16,332 nucleotides of DNA from an uncultured Faecalicoccus sp. (GCA_902497095.1 CABVDD010000042.1:1-16332); one strand, 5' to 3'; positions 7,269 to 14,807 are shown, counted from the stretch's first letter. The notes: a model not told the origin generated them from the sequence alone. Translations and numbers: made by a program.

Positions 7269-7508
7269 GTCAAATAATACAAATAATACGAAGAATTACA
7301 ATCCTTAAGAACTGGTTTTTCAACTCCACCTCGTTTACAGAGGTTCAAATAATACGAAGAATTACAATCCTTAAGAACTCACAGCTTAGAATAAAAAAGG
7401 GGTGTAAGTTCAAATAATACGAAGAATTACAATCCTTAAGAACATGAGACTAGGGGGGTGAAATAAATGAACGTTCAAATAATACGAAGAATTACAATCC
7501 TTAAGAAC
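7269..7508 (-). CRISPR. Type II-A CRISPR array: 4 repeats, 3 spacers
   Basis: The repeat is 36 bases, with copies at 7473-7508, 7408-7443 and 7343-7378 identical, and a degenerate terminal copy at 7277-7312 (or 7269-7312 counting its duplication). In transcript sense it begins GTTCTTAAGGATTG and ends TATTATTTGAAC, with short terminal inverted repeats GTTC/GAAC. Spacers are 29, 29 and 30 bases from the leader side (7444-7472, 7379-7407, 7313-7342). Direction is set by the tracrRNA: GUUCUU at the repeat's 5' end pairs with AAGAAU of the anti-repeat below a purine bulge, the standard type II layout. csn2 and the leader therefore lie upstream of the newest repeat. The terminal repeat has TATTATTTG twice in tandem and a changed end. 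Confidence 0.97.
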
Positions 7509-7559
7509 GTTACTAAAATAATAACACAAAATATGCCTTATGTAAGGGACTTATAGCTA
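7509..7559 (-). promoter_or_regulatory. CRISPR leader (short, 51 bases)
   Basis: The gap between the csn2 stop and the first repeat is AT-rich and should contain the Cas1-Cas2 integration site. The leader-proximal end reads TTTTAGTAAC next to the repeat. It contains the inverted repeat CCTTA-CA-TAAGG (about 7533-7544). A possible promoter is TTACAT, 16 bases, TATTAT, which would start transcription within the first repeat. Additional leader sequence could lie inside the csn2 coding region. Confidence 0.6.
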
Positions 7560-8416
7560 TTATTGGCTTACAAATTCTAAATAAAAAGTTGTTCCATTAT
7601 CCATAAATTGGCTATATAAATTCTTATTTTTTTCTGTTTGCATTTCTATATATTCTTGCACAAATGGTGTCAGAACATAAGATATACTTAAAAATTCAGC
7701 TATATTAAATTCATATATTTCCATATAATTTTTATCAGATAACTTTAGTATTGCTGCATCAGCTATATTTTGGGCTGAGCATTTCAATAAATGATTATTG
7801 ATAATGAATATTACAGATTGATCCTTATATGAATCCATCCACTGCAATACTTCATAGGAAATTGGTAAATCTAAATATACAATACAGTTTTTGAATCTAG
7901 ATACATAGAGAAGTACATTATATACAATTAATATTTTTTCATTTTCGCTCAAACCTTCTTCTTGAATTGTTAAAAACTCTAAGACAGAAGACACATTAAA
8001 ATCATTCATTTTCATCCAAACATGATTATTTAAGCCATGTTCAAATATTTTCTGTAAACGAAACATTCCTGAGTCACTTAATAGTTGATTAGTTTCTTCT
8101 CTAATTCTGGCAATTGATTGAAATGACTTCTCATTTTCGCATATGAAATTAGTAATTTCTTGATTCAAAATCGTTTTATTATGGAAATTTAATGCAGCTT
8201 CAATGTTAGAACGTTTAGAATAGAAAATAAACTCGAACTCATTCGGTAATATTGGTTGTTCATCATCACTATATACATGACAATAGTTTTTCTTTTTTTT
8301 CCAAAATATTCAGATAAGCATTTAATAAATTCTGTACTCTCGTCATTTTCTACCAAAATCACTTTCTGATTTCTTTCAGGAAATAAATATGTCTTATCTT
8401 CCTTAAATATTTTCAT
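7560..8416 (-). pseudogene. csn2: Csn2-family adaptation protein, split by a -1 frameshift
   Basis: Csn2 forms a DNA-clasping tetramer needed for spacer acquisition in type II-A systems. Reading starts at the ATG at 8416, behind GGAGGG and overlapping the cas2 end by 14 bases, and runs about 41 residues. PERNQKVILVEND resembles the N-terminal strand of Csn2. The frame then drifts at a run of eight A (8300-8293) and stops at 8189. A -1 shift there restores a single product of about 285 aa through KNYCHVYSDDEQPILPNEF, SVLEFLTIQ and CIVYLDLPISYEVLQW. The restored frame meets a TGA only about 12 bases upstream of the run, so the shift must occur at or after it. The site in frame is A_AAA_AAA, a known slippery type. 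It may be a disrupted gene, a programmed frameshift or transcriptional slippage, or a sequencing error. Even joined it is longer than the 220 aa of S. pyogenes Csn2, with an extra C-terminal part. Confidence 0.82.
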
Positions 8417-8735
8417 CGTTCATCCCTCCAATCACTATTAAACGAGCGGATGTGGTCATTTCTTCCTGTAAAGAATATTCTCCATGTATTTTTATAATAT
8501 TTTGATATTGTCTTTCTGTTACAATCAAATACCGTATATCTCCTTCAAATGGAGCATTCATCTCTAATCTTCTTGAAATGGTTTCTGCAGAATCTGAATT
8601 TATGCATAGCTTACTATAAACAGAAAATTGCACCATTATAAATCCTTCTGTTTTTAAAAACTTGCTAAATCTTCTATATTCGCGAAGATCGTCTTTTGTC
8701 TCTGTTGGCAGATCAAACATCACTAAAAGTCTCAT
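8403..8735 (-). CDS. cas2: CRISPR-associated Cas2
   Basis: Cas2 bridges two Cas1 dimers in the spacer integration complex. The chosen start at 8735 (MRLLVMFDLPTETKDD) gives 110 aa, the normal length. AGGAG (8750-8746), within the cas1 stop region, sits 10 bases before it. Upstream in-frame ATG codons at 8798 and 8756 would run into cas1. The ferredoxin-like fold signature MFDLP is followed by YRRFSKFLKTEGFIMVQFSV, as in type II-A Cas2 proteins, and by GDIRYLIVTERQY. It starts 7 bases after the cas1 stop and overlaps csn2 by 14 bases, so cas1, cas2 and csn2 appear translationally coupled. Confidence 0.95.
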   Translation of the reverse strand: MRLLVMFDLPTETKDDLREYRRFSKFLKTEGFIMVQFSVYSKLCINSDSAETISRRLEMNAPFEGDIRYLIVTERQYQNIIKIHGEYSLQEEMTTSARLIVIGGMNDENI

Positions 8736-8742
8736 AAATCTA

Positions 8743-9642
8743 TTACTCCTGTACATATTGGATTCCATTCTTATAGTCCACAAATAATATTTGATCATTT
8801 GTTTCGTTTAAAAATGCAATATAAGAGTCTATTATGTCTTCTAGCGCATCTGTTAATCTATACCACTTACCATTTACACAGATTTTTGCCTGTAACAATT
8901 TAATCAACTCAATCTTTTGTGAAACCAAAAAAGTTTCTGACACATTTTCATAAACCCAATGATCGATAATCACTCTAAAGGGTTCTATAAAATCATAGGT
9001 CAAATTAAATGCATTACCCTCTCCAATGTGATGAATCCCTAACTGTGTCAACAAACCTCTAGATGTAATGCATTTTGATATATAACTAGCTACAATCTTA
9101 TATCCATAATTTAAAGCAAAATTTATAGGTATAGGATCATCTCTCTTAAAGTTATCACCAAACAAAGCATTAAAATAAAGTCTAGCACTTGCGGCTTCTC
9201 GATTTGACACATCATCGGATTGTACAGTATTCGCATAATACTTAAGTTGTTGTTGAATTGATGGCTCTAATTCTAATTCTTCTAACAAATGATATTCTGA
9301 CATTATTTTATATTGAATAATTTTCTTCCAAAGTTTCTTTTTTCGTGTTACCTTCCAATCTAATTGTTTTTTCAACTGTTTGAAAGCTAAAGAATGTCCG
9401 TTAAATGCTTGAAATACACCGATAGGATCATTTTTTGAATCACAAACTACTACGTTAATATTATTTCTTATCAACTCACTCAGCAAAGGAATCGTCATAG
9501 TTACTTTATCATGAGAAAAAATCACAGTATCTATATCATTCAAAGGTATATTTTGATAATCATTTCCTAAAGTTATTTTCATTCTATTATATGTCAATGA
9601 AACAACACATTCCGCTCCAATAACAATCGTTTTCCATCCCAT
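8743..9642 (-). CDS. cas1: CRISPR-associated Cas1 integrase, type II
   Basis: Cas1 is the integrase that inserts new spacers at the leader-repeat junction. It has 299 aa and begins MGWKTIVIGAE, like the MGWR(T/V) start of type II Cas1. Predicted metal ligands are E149 in SNREAASARLYF, H205 in LGIHHIGEGNAFN and E220 in DFIEPFR, all in their expected order and spacing. No SD site precedes the ATG. The ATG lies 16 bases downstream of the last T of the tracrRNA terminator, so expression needs terminator readthrough or a promoter I could not find. The inverted repeat GTTAC-G-GTAAC sits between the T-tract and the ATG. Confidence 0.97.
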   Translation of the reverse strand: MGWKTIVIGAECVVSLTYNRMKITLGNDYQNIPLNDIDTVIFSHDKVTMTIPLLSELIRNNINVVVCDSKNDPIGVFQAFNGHSLAFKQLKKQLDWKVTRKKKLWKKIIQYKIMSEYHLLEELELEPSIQQQLKYYANTVQSDDVSNREAASARLYFNALFGDNFKRDDPIPINFALNYGYKIVASYISKCITSRGLLTQLGIHHIGEGNAFNLTYDFIEPFRVIIDHWVYENVSETFLVSQKIELIKLLQAKICVNGKWYRLTDALEDIIDSYIAFLNETNDQILFVDYKNGIQYVQE

Positions 9643-9658
9643 ATTTGGTTACCGTAAC

Positions 9659-9690
9659 AAAAAAAGGAGATAGCCACAATTAGCTATCTC
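9659..9690 (-). terminator. tracrRNA terminator
   Basis: GAGATAGC (9690-9683) pairs perfectly with GCTATCTC (9674-9667) around an 8-base loop, then C and seven T (9665-9659). It also stands between cas9 and cas1. Confidence 0.9.
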
Positions 9691-9748
9691 TGATAAGCTA
9701 CGAATTCAATCTTATTCTTCCAGATTGTAACTCTTCGTATTATTTGAC
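9659..9748 (-). ncRNA. tracrRNA between cas9 and cas1
   Basis: This RNA pairs with the crRNA repeat and loads it into Cas9. On the minus strand the anti-repeat begins GTCAAATAATACGAAGAG (about 9747-9730), continues TTACAATC (9730-9723), and ends AAGAAT (9719-9714). Against the repeat it forms a long upper stem, a bulge with GG facing AA, and a lower stem GUUCUU/AAGAAU. A nexus-like stem AUAAG/CUUAU (9715-9711 with 9697-9693) follows, then the terminator hairpin. The AAUAAG...UUAUCA frame resembles the S. pyogenes tracrRNA. The 5' end is inferred from the promoter; processed forms will differ. The position between cas9 and cas1 is also known for S. thermophilus CRISPR1. A degenerate sense-repeat segment within it is described in the findings. 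Confidence 0.88.
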
Positions 9749-9754
9749 GCATTT

Positions 9755-9783
9755 ATTGTAGCATGTTTTACTTTAATACCCAA
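9755..9783 (-). promoter_or_regulatory. tracrRNA promoter within the 3' end of cas9
   Basis: TTGGGT (9783-9778), 17 bases, TACAAT (9760-9755). The -35 box covers cas9 codons Trp-Val near the C terminus and the -10 lies just past its TAA. The predicted start is about 9748, right at the anti-repeat. Confidence 0.7.
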
Positions 9784-12700
9784 GAGAATTTTTCTTTTTT
9801 GATTTTGGAATACATTCCCCTATGCCCTTTTGGCCCAGATATGACGAGTTTTCCTTGATCATTGTGCGTCCATCGAATTCCTAATGGTGAAGTTTTAAGT
9901 TTTATATATTGTGCCTCTGGTCCAGGTGCGCTAATAACCGGTTTAAATTGCCCAGTAATCGTCGGCGGTGTACAACTTCTATTAACTACTAATTCCAGAT
10001 ATGCCATTTTTTCAAGTAAAGTTGTATACGAAGATTCTTTTTTTAAAATTGTCTTTAGCGCAGTATTATATCTTTTTGGATTTTCAACATCCATTAAATT
10101 TTCAACAGCATACTCTATGATTGCTGACAAGCCAACATCAGATACATTAACTTTTCCGTTTGGATTAACGTTTGGATGTTTAAAATCAAAATACGTAGCT
10201 AATTCTTTTTTAAAGAAGTATACTCTCTTATAAATATCTGCTAAGGCAAAACAATAAACGTGTTTCAACTCTAATTTTTTATTCACTATTGATCCTATAT
10301 TAAACTTTTGAATTTCTTGTTGTGCTGTATCATATATCAAATCATTCTTATATACTCTGAGTCTAAAATAATATTCTTTAAGGTTTCCATTTTCATCAAT
10401 CAAATTTTCTTCTTTATAATACTCTTTGATTAGCTTAATATATTTTTCTTTATTGATTTGTCCATCTTGATCAACAATTACTTTTGGGATATGAATTGCT
10501 ACATGTCGCTTTATTTCTTTTTCTCCTTTTTTAATTGTATATTTAGAAAAATCTACGGCAGCACAGTTTATAGAGCTAAATGATCGTTTATCATTATTGA
10601 CACCTAAGATTGATAGAACATTTTTCTTATCTTTTTTTGGAGAATAAAGCGTAGCATCAAAAAATTCTCCTTTATAGTTTTTGTCCACCTTCAAAGCATA
10701 CAAAGGCGTTGTCCTCTTTGCATAAGATACAATAGATTCATAATCATTAGGACGATTTCCAAAAGTAACTTCATATGCGACTTCTATAAATCGATAAAAA
10801 TCATCTTTGTTTTTATCTTTTTTCTCTAGTGTTCCTTTCATCCTCTTTATAAAATCCTGATATGCTTTAAAGTTACCTCTTAGATCATAATTAGGATAAT
10901 AAGTCGATAATACTTGATCCGCCAGACATATAGTCAACGCATCATAAGCATGATGTTGATCTCCGATCTCCCTATTTTTTCGAATATTAAAAACAGATCG
11001 ATATACATTGGTAAAAGACGATTTTAAGGCTACAAGATGACTATCAAATCCATGATATTGATTATAAGCATTTAATATTGCCATCAATTCTCTAATGATA
11101 TAGCGTGTATCTACCAAATCTCTATTGATGAATCCTGCCGTTTCATTTGAATCTTGAAGTAATAAACGATTTAATTTTCTTTCCGGAATCATCTTCAATT
11201 CATATAATTCCATACATCTATGAGTAAACTCAGCTGAAGTGATAATTTTTCCTTTTTGATTGGTAATTTGTTCTTGTTCAATATATTCTAAAGGAAGTCG
11301 ATTATTTTTCTTCGAGTTATAGTCTTTAAGAATCAACATTTTATTGTCCATAGAATTATCCCCAAATCCTCTAGGCAAAATGTGATCAATTTCATAATTT
11401 GCTAAGGCACTTAAATCGATAGGATCTCCAGAAATCATATCTCTACCATTTTGACGCAGATACAACCACATCTTATCTTTATTTTTAAAGATATAGCTTT
11501 CTAATGCATCCCAGTCATCTAATGCTGATGTAATATTCTTTCCTTGTTTTTTTGCCATTTTGATTTGTTCCTGCAAAGAATCATAAAAATCTTTCATCTC
11601 TTCCCAATAAGGTTTTGTCATCTTTCTTTTCTCAGGGGCCTGATTCAAATCTTTGGCTGTTTCAATCACGATACGTTTAGGGGCACCATATGTATCAACA
11701 ATCTGTTCATAGACTTTAAAACATTCATTAAGCGAACGAATAACTGGTCTAGAAATAGGAATAAATGGCTTTCCATTTTCAATCAACAAATTAACATCCA
11801 AGTGCCCATTATTTTCTTTAATTTTTTTCTTATACTTATTAGATTCAAAATTAATCGGATTTCCTTTTAAATCGGTTGCTTGATGAATCAAAATCATTTG
11901 CTCATTTGTATTGTCTAAAGAATTATCACTCATTAACTCCTCTAATAAAGTGGCTCCATCTTTATTCATTGGTGTTTCCGCAATAAATTTTTTAGAAAAT
12001 GCATAAAAACCTTTAGCCTTCAATTTTGAAAGTGCTGATGCGACCTTTTCATCCATGTTTAATACCTGGATAAAATATTGTTTCTTAGAAATTTCTTCAT
12101 CAAATAAATTAATATTAAGTATGATATCTTCTAATTTTTCTATTTTTTCTTTTTCCAAATAAATATCAGTAATTCCATTCAATTTTAATTCCGGTATAAT
12201 CTTGGAAATTCGATGATATAGTGTGTATTTATTATTAAATTTTACTTGTCCTTTTACATTCCTTGGGCCAAATTTATATAATCCTAGTACATCACAAATA
12301 TCTTGATAAGAAACAACTTCTTTTTGAAGAAACAATTGATCAAAAACTTTGATTTTATCTTCTAATTTTAAACAATATTGGTTCCTGTCTTGATCTATTG
12401 CCTGTAATACATTTAATTCATTACAAATACTAAATGTTTCTCCTAAAAAAGATCCTTTTGGAAGCGCCGTTTCATCCGGTAAGTAAGTACAATGCGAAAT
12501 CATCGCCTTTTTCCACTGTTTTATAGTTTCAAATTCATTCACATTTTTGAATTTATTAACAGAATAGTGATAACTATATTTAAACTTCTCAGAATTTGTT
12601 TGTACTAACCATGCATTTTTTGCTTGTTTTGATAAAGGCCCTACATAATACGGTATCCTTGCCTTTATGATTTCACTGCAAACTTCAATAAATTCATCCG

Positions 12701-13757
12701 TAATTTCTGGATAAAACTCTTGTTGTTTTCTAAGAATAGACACTGCTTCATGTACATACATGCCATTCGGAAATTTATTCTGCATGTTTTTGATAACTCG
12801 TAAACGATTGGTTCCGGTTGCAGACATATAAGATTGTATGTTTTTCTTTTCTTCGTTATACAATGCAGGATTTGACTTTTCCATTTTATAAACTTCTTTT
12901 ACATGCTCTAATTTCTTTACATTGTATTCACAAATATAGTTTGCTTCTTTTAAAATACTGGATACTTCAATCAAATCATGAAGCTCTACCACTTTTTCCA
13001 AAAAATCATTAAGTTCATCTCGTTTTAAAAGATCTATTATATCTAGCTTTCCGGAAGTATCCGGCAAAACAACACTGTCATCAATTAAACCAAGATCTGC
13101 TTTTCTGCCAATCAATAAAAGAATTATTTGCTGCAGCGCAAGATCATCTTCTTCATCATTAGTATAACCTTGTTTAAACAATGATTTAACTTGATTCGCT
13201 TTAGTAATCTGCTTATTAAATACAGGCTGCAAAATATCTTGAGTAAATCGAGCTTTATCAAAGTTATTATTTACTATTGTTTGTATAAGATCATAGAATC
13301 TTTCCTTGAATTCTGAAAAATCTATACTATTTTTTGAAAAGTCTATATTCTCCATTAAAAAATGGCCACGTGTTCCACAAATGTTATATAAAGCCATAGC
13401 CAGCTCTCGCATACTGACCTTTTCATGAAGAGCGCGCATTTGTAAATGATATACTGTTTCATCTTTTGGTCTTTTCACAAATTCATTATCAGCCGTAAAA
13501 CTTAAAAATTCAGGCAGCTCAAAATCATCCTTAGATAAAAGACTAAAATCTATAAAAGCCTGTTTTAATTGTTGTTTTCTCCACTTTCTTCTTCTCAAAT
13601 TACGTCTGGCACTTCGATTTAGACGTGACTCTTGAGCCGGTGTAGCACTATTAAACATATGCACACCAAAATCAACTAATTCTTTTTTTGAAAGATCTAA
13701 TAAAGACCAGCCAAGTGATGCGATTCCAACATCCAATCCCAAAGATAAATTATCCAT
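9768..13757 (-). CDS. cas9: Cas9 RNA-guided endonuclease, type II-A
   Basis: Cas9 is the crRNA:tracrRNA-guided effector that cuts both strands of matching DNA next to a PAM. The 1329-aa protein has D9 in LGLDVGIASLGWSLLD (RuvC-I), an Arg-rich bridge helix SARRNLRRRKWRKQQLKQ, and E699 in RIVIETAKD (RuvC-II). The HNH domain has D791-H792 in YEIDHILPRGFG and N814 in DYNSKKN. RuvC-III has H936 and D939 in HHAYDALTICLAD. All catalytic residues are present and the frame is intact, so it should be active. The last ~150 residues, rich in Pro, Gly and Lys, correspond to the PAM-interacting region and are poorly matched to well-studied Cas9s, so the PAM cannot be read from sequence. GGAG lies 6 bases before the start ATG at 13757. 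It is the first gene of the locus; the tracrRNA and then cas1 follow. Confidence 0.98.
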   Translation of the reverse strand: MDNLSLGLDVGIASLGWSLLDLSKKELVDFGVHMFNSATPAQESRLNRSARRNLRRRKWRKQQLKQAFIDFSLLSKDDFELPEFLSFTADNEFVKRPKDETVYHLQMRALHEKVSMRELAMALYNICGTRGHFLMENIDFSKNSIDFSEFKERFYDLIQTIVNNNFDKARFTQDILQPVFNKQITKANQVKSLFKQGYTNDEEDDLALQQIILLLIGRKADLGLIDDSVVLPDTSGKLDIIDLLKRDELNDFLEKVVELHDLIEVSSILKEANYICEYNVKKLEHVKEVYKMEKSNPALYNEEKKNIQSYMSATGTNRLRVIKNMQNKFPNGMYVHEAVSILRKQQEFYPEITDEFIEVCSEIIKARIPYYVGPLSKQAKNAWLVQTNSEKFKYSYHYSVNKFKNVNEFETIKQWKKAMISHCTYLPDETALPKGSFLGETFSICNELNVLQAIDQDRNQYCLKLEDKIKVFDQLFLQKEVVSYQDICDVLGLYKFGPRNVKGQVKFNNKYTLYHRISKIIPELKLNGITDIYLEKEKIEKLEDIILNINLFDEEISKKQYFIQVLNMDEKVASALSKLKAKGFYAFSKKFIAETPMNKDGATLLEELMSDNSLDNTNEQMILIHQATDLKGNPINFESNKYKKKIKENNGHLDVNLLIENGKPFIPISRPVIRSLNECFKVYEQIVDTYGAPKRIVIETAKDLNQAPEKRKMTKPYWEEMKDFYDSLQEQIKMAKKQGKNITSALDDWDALESYIFKNKDKMWLYLRQNGRDMISGDPIDLSALANYEIDHILPRGFGDNSMDNKMLILKDYNSKKNNRLPLEYIEQEQITNQKGKIITSAEFTHRCMELYELKMIPERKLNRLLLQDSNETAGFINRDLVDTRYIIRELMAILNAYNQYHGFDSHLVALKSSFTNVYRSVFNIRKNREIGDQHHAYDALTICLADQVLSTYYPNYDLRGNFKAYQDFIKRMKGTLEKKDKNKDDFYRFIEVAYEVTFGNRPNDYESIVSYAKRTTPLYALKVDKNYKGEFFDATLYSPKKDKKNVLSILGVNNDKRSFSSINCAAVDFSKYTIKKGEKEIKRHVAIHIPKVIVDQDGQINKEKYIKLIKEYYKEENLIDENGNLKEYYFRLRVYKNDLIYDTAQQEIQKFNIGSIVNKKLELKHVYCFALADIYKRVYFFKKELATYFDFKHPNVNPNGKVNVSDVGLSAIIEYAVENLMDVENPKRYNTALKTILKKESSYTTLLEKMAYLELVVNRSCTPPTITGQFKPVISAPGPEAQYIKLKTSPLGIRWTHNDQGKLVISGPKGHRGMYSKIKKEKFSWVLK

Positions 13758-13801
13758 ACATGTCTCCTTTTAAAAATAGAAATGTTCTTTTATACCATTG
13801 T

Positions 13802-13830
13802 AACATAATAAAATTACATAAAACTAACAA
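13802..13830 (-). promoter_or_regulatory. Possible cas9 promoter
   Basis: TTGTTA (13830-13825), 17 bases, TATGTT (13807-13802) would start transcription near 13795, leaving a leader of about 38 bases with SD AAGGAG. A second -10-like TACAAT overlaps at 13802-13797 without a good -35. The boxes are only four of six matches each. Confidence 0.4.
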
Positions 13831-13860
13831 ATGGATCAAAAACGCTTAATACTAGTTTAT

Positions 13861-13891
13861 AAAAAAAGCAGATATATTTGTACATATCTAC
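13861..13891 (-). terminator. Terminator after the PHP-domain gene
   Basis: A 10-bp stem (GTAGATATGT with ATATATCTGC, two G-T pairs) and a 4-base loop precede seven T on the minus strand. It isolates the CRISPR locus from the upstream PHP gene. Confidence 0.8.
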
Positions 13892-13910
13892 TTTATTGAC
13901 TATTCTTAAT

Positions 13911-14807
13911 TTATTTATCCAGTGCTTTCAAAAATTGGTTTAAGAATGGCGTTCCATCTTTATGTAGGCCATATTCCCCCATACGAATACTTGGCTTTTT
14001 CTCTCCATGAAAATCACTGCCGCAAGTAATTAATAAGTTATGTTCTTTGGCAAATTGTTCATAATATTCATTATGAAAACTTTGATGATAGTTACTATAG
14101 GCTTCTAATCCATCAATACCGCATTCTAAAGCATACTGCAAACGTTCATCTTGTTTATAGAAAGTTTGATACGGATGTGCAATGATCGCAATCCCATTGG
14201 CATCATGTATCTTTTGAATCGTTTCTTTAAAATCTGGATTATATGCTTTTACATAAAGATCACTGCCTGGCATACATTTATCCCAAAAGAAATTAACCGG
14301 TGCTGGATCACTGCGTTTTCCTCCAGGTCTGTAATCTTTAAAATCTTCGATATCCTGATAACGAGGATCTTGAAACAATCGAGTCATCATGATAAACCAT
14401 GGATTTGTCCCATTGGCATCTCGAACTACTTTTTCTTCATCAATTTCTACACCATACTTTTTACGTAACTTTTCAACTCTTTGATGAAAAACTCCATCAT
14501 TCTTTTTTTGGATCTTTTCTTGTAGTGTTTGAAAATATGAATTATCTAAATCGATTCCATAACCCAGAACATGTACATCATAATCCCCTAAAAGTGTAGA
14601 GCACTCAATAGCTGGAATAATTTGTATTCCTGCTTTCTTGCCTTCTAAAATCATATCCGGAACACCTTTTACAGTATCATGATCGCTCAATGCGGCAACT
14701 TGAATATTGGCTTGTTTTAACATTTGTATCAGTTGCGCTGGCGTAAATTGTCCATCTCCGCTTTGATTAGAATGCATATGTAAATCAAAACGAACCATCT
14801 TCATCAT
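13911..14807 (-). CDS. PHP-domain phosphoesterase
   Basis: PHP-domain hydrolases use a cluster of His and acidic residues to bind metals and cleave phosphoester bonds. In this 298-aa protein the motifs are H10-x-H12 in DLHMHSNQSGDG, D42-H43-D44 in LSDHDTVKG, E68 in IPAIECST, H79 in DVHVLGYG, H211 in IIAHPYQ, and D265/H267 in GSDFHGEKK, so the set appears complete. Similar stand-alone proteins (YciV-like) hydrolyse nucleoside 3',5'-bisphosphates or trim RNA 5' ends; which applies here is not visible. ATG codons at residues 1, 2 and 4 are all possible starts behind AAAGGAAAGG. It follows lysC by about 50 bases on the same strand and may share its transcript, although TTGACT in the gap could be a separate -35. 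Confidence 0.9.
   Translation of the reverse strand: MMKMVRFDLHMHSNQSGDGQFTPAQLIQMLKQANIQVAALSDHDTVKGVPDMILEGKKAGIQIIPAIECSTLLGDYDVHVLGYGIDLDNSYFQTLQEKIQKKNDGVFHQRVEKLRKKYGVEIDEEKVVRDANGTNPWFIMMTRLFQDPRYQDIEDFKDYRPGGKRSDPAPVNFFWDKCMPGSDLYVKAYNPDFKETIQKIHDANGIAIIAHPYQTFYKQDERLQYALECGIDGLEAYSNYHQSFHNEYYEQFAKEHNLLITCGSDFHGEKKPSIRMGEYGLHKDGTPFLNQFLKALDK

Noticed and set aside
7196..7417. A 73-codon plus-strand frame covering the ung end and CRISPR repeats
   Set aside because: It repeats the peptide QIIRRITILKN because it reads through the array; it has no SD and overlaps ung.
7560..8168. The second csn2 part as an independent gene
   Set aside because: Its first residue would be a TTG with no SD, and the same frame continues upstream with Csn2-like sequence to the A8 run.
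8736..8798. Longer N terminus of cas2
   Set aside because: It overlaps the cas1 end; a good AGGAG precedes the ATG at 8735, which gives the normal Cas2 length.
9721..9750. A lone CRISPR repeat or plus-strand tracrRNA next to cas1
   Set aside because: Only the minus strand gives an anti-repeat with the bulge, nexus and terminator in the right order, so it is the tracrRNA.
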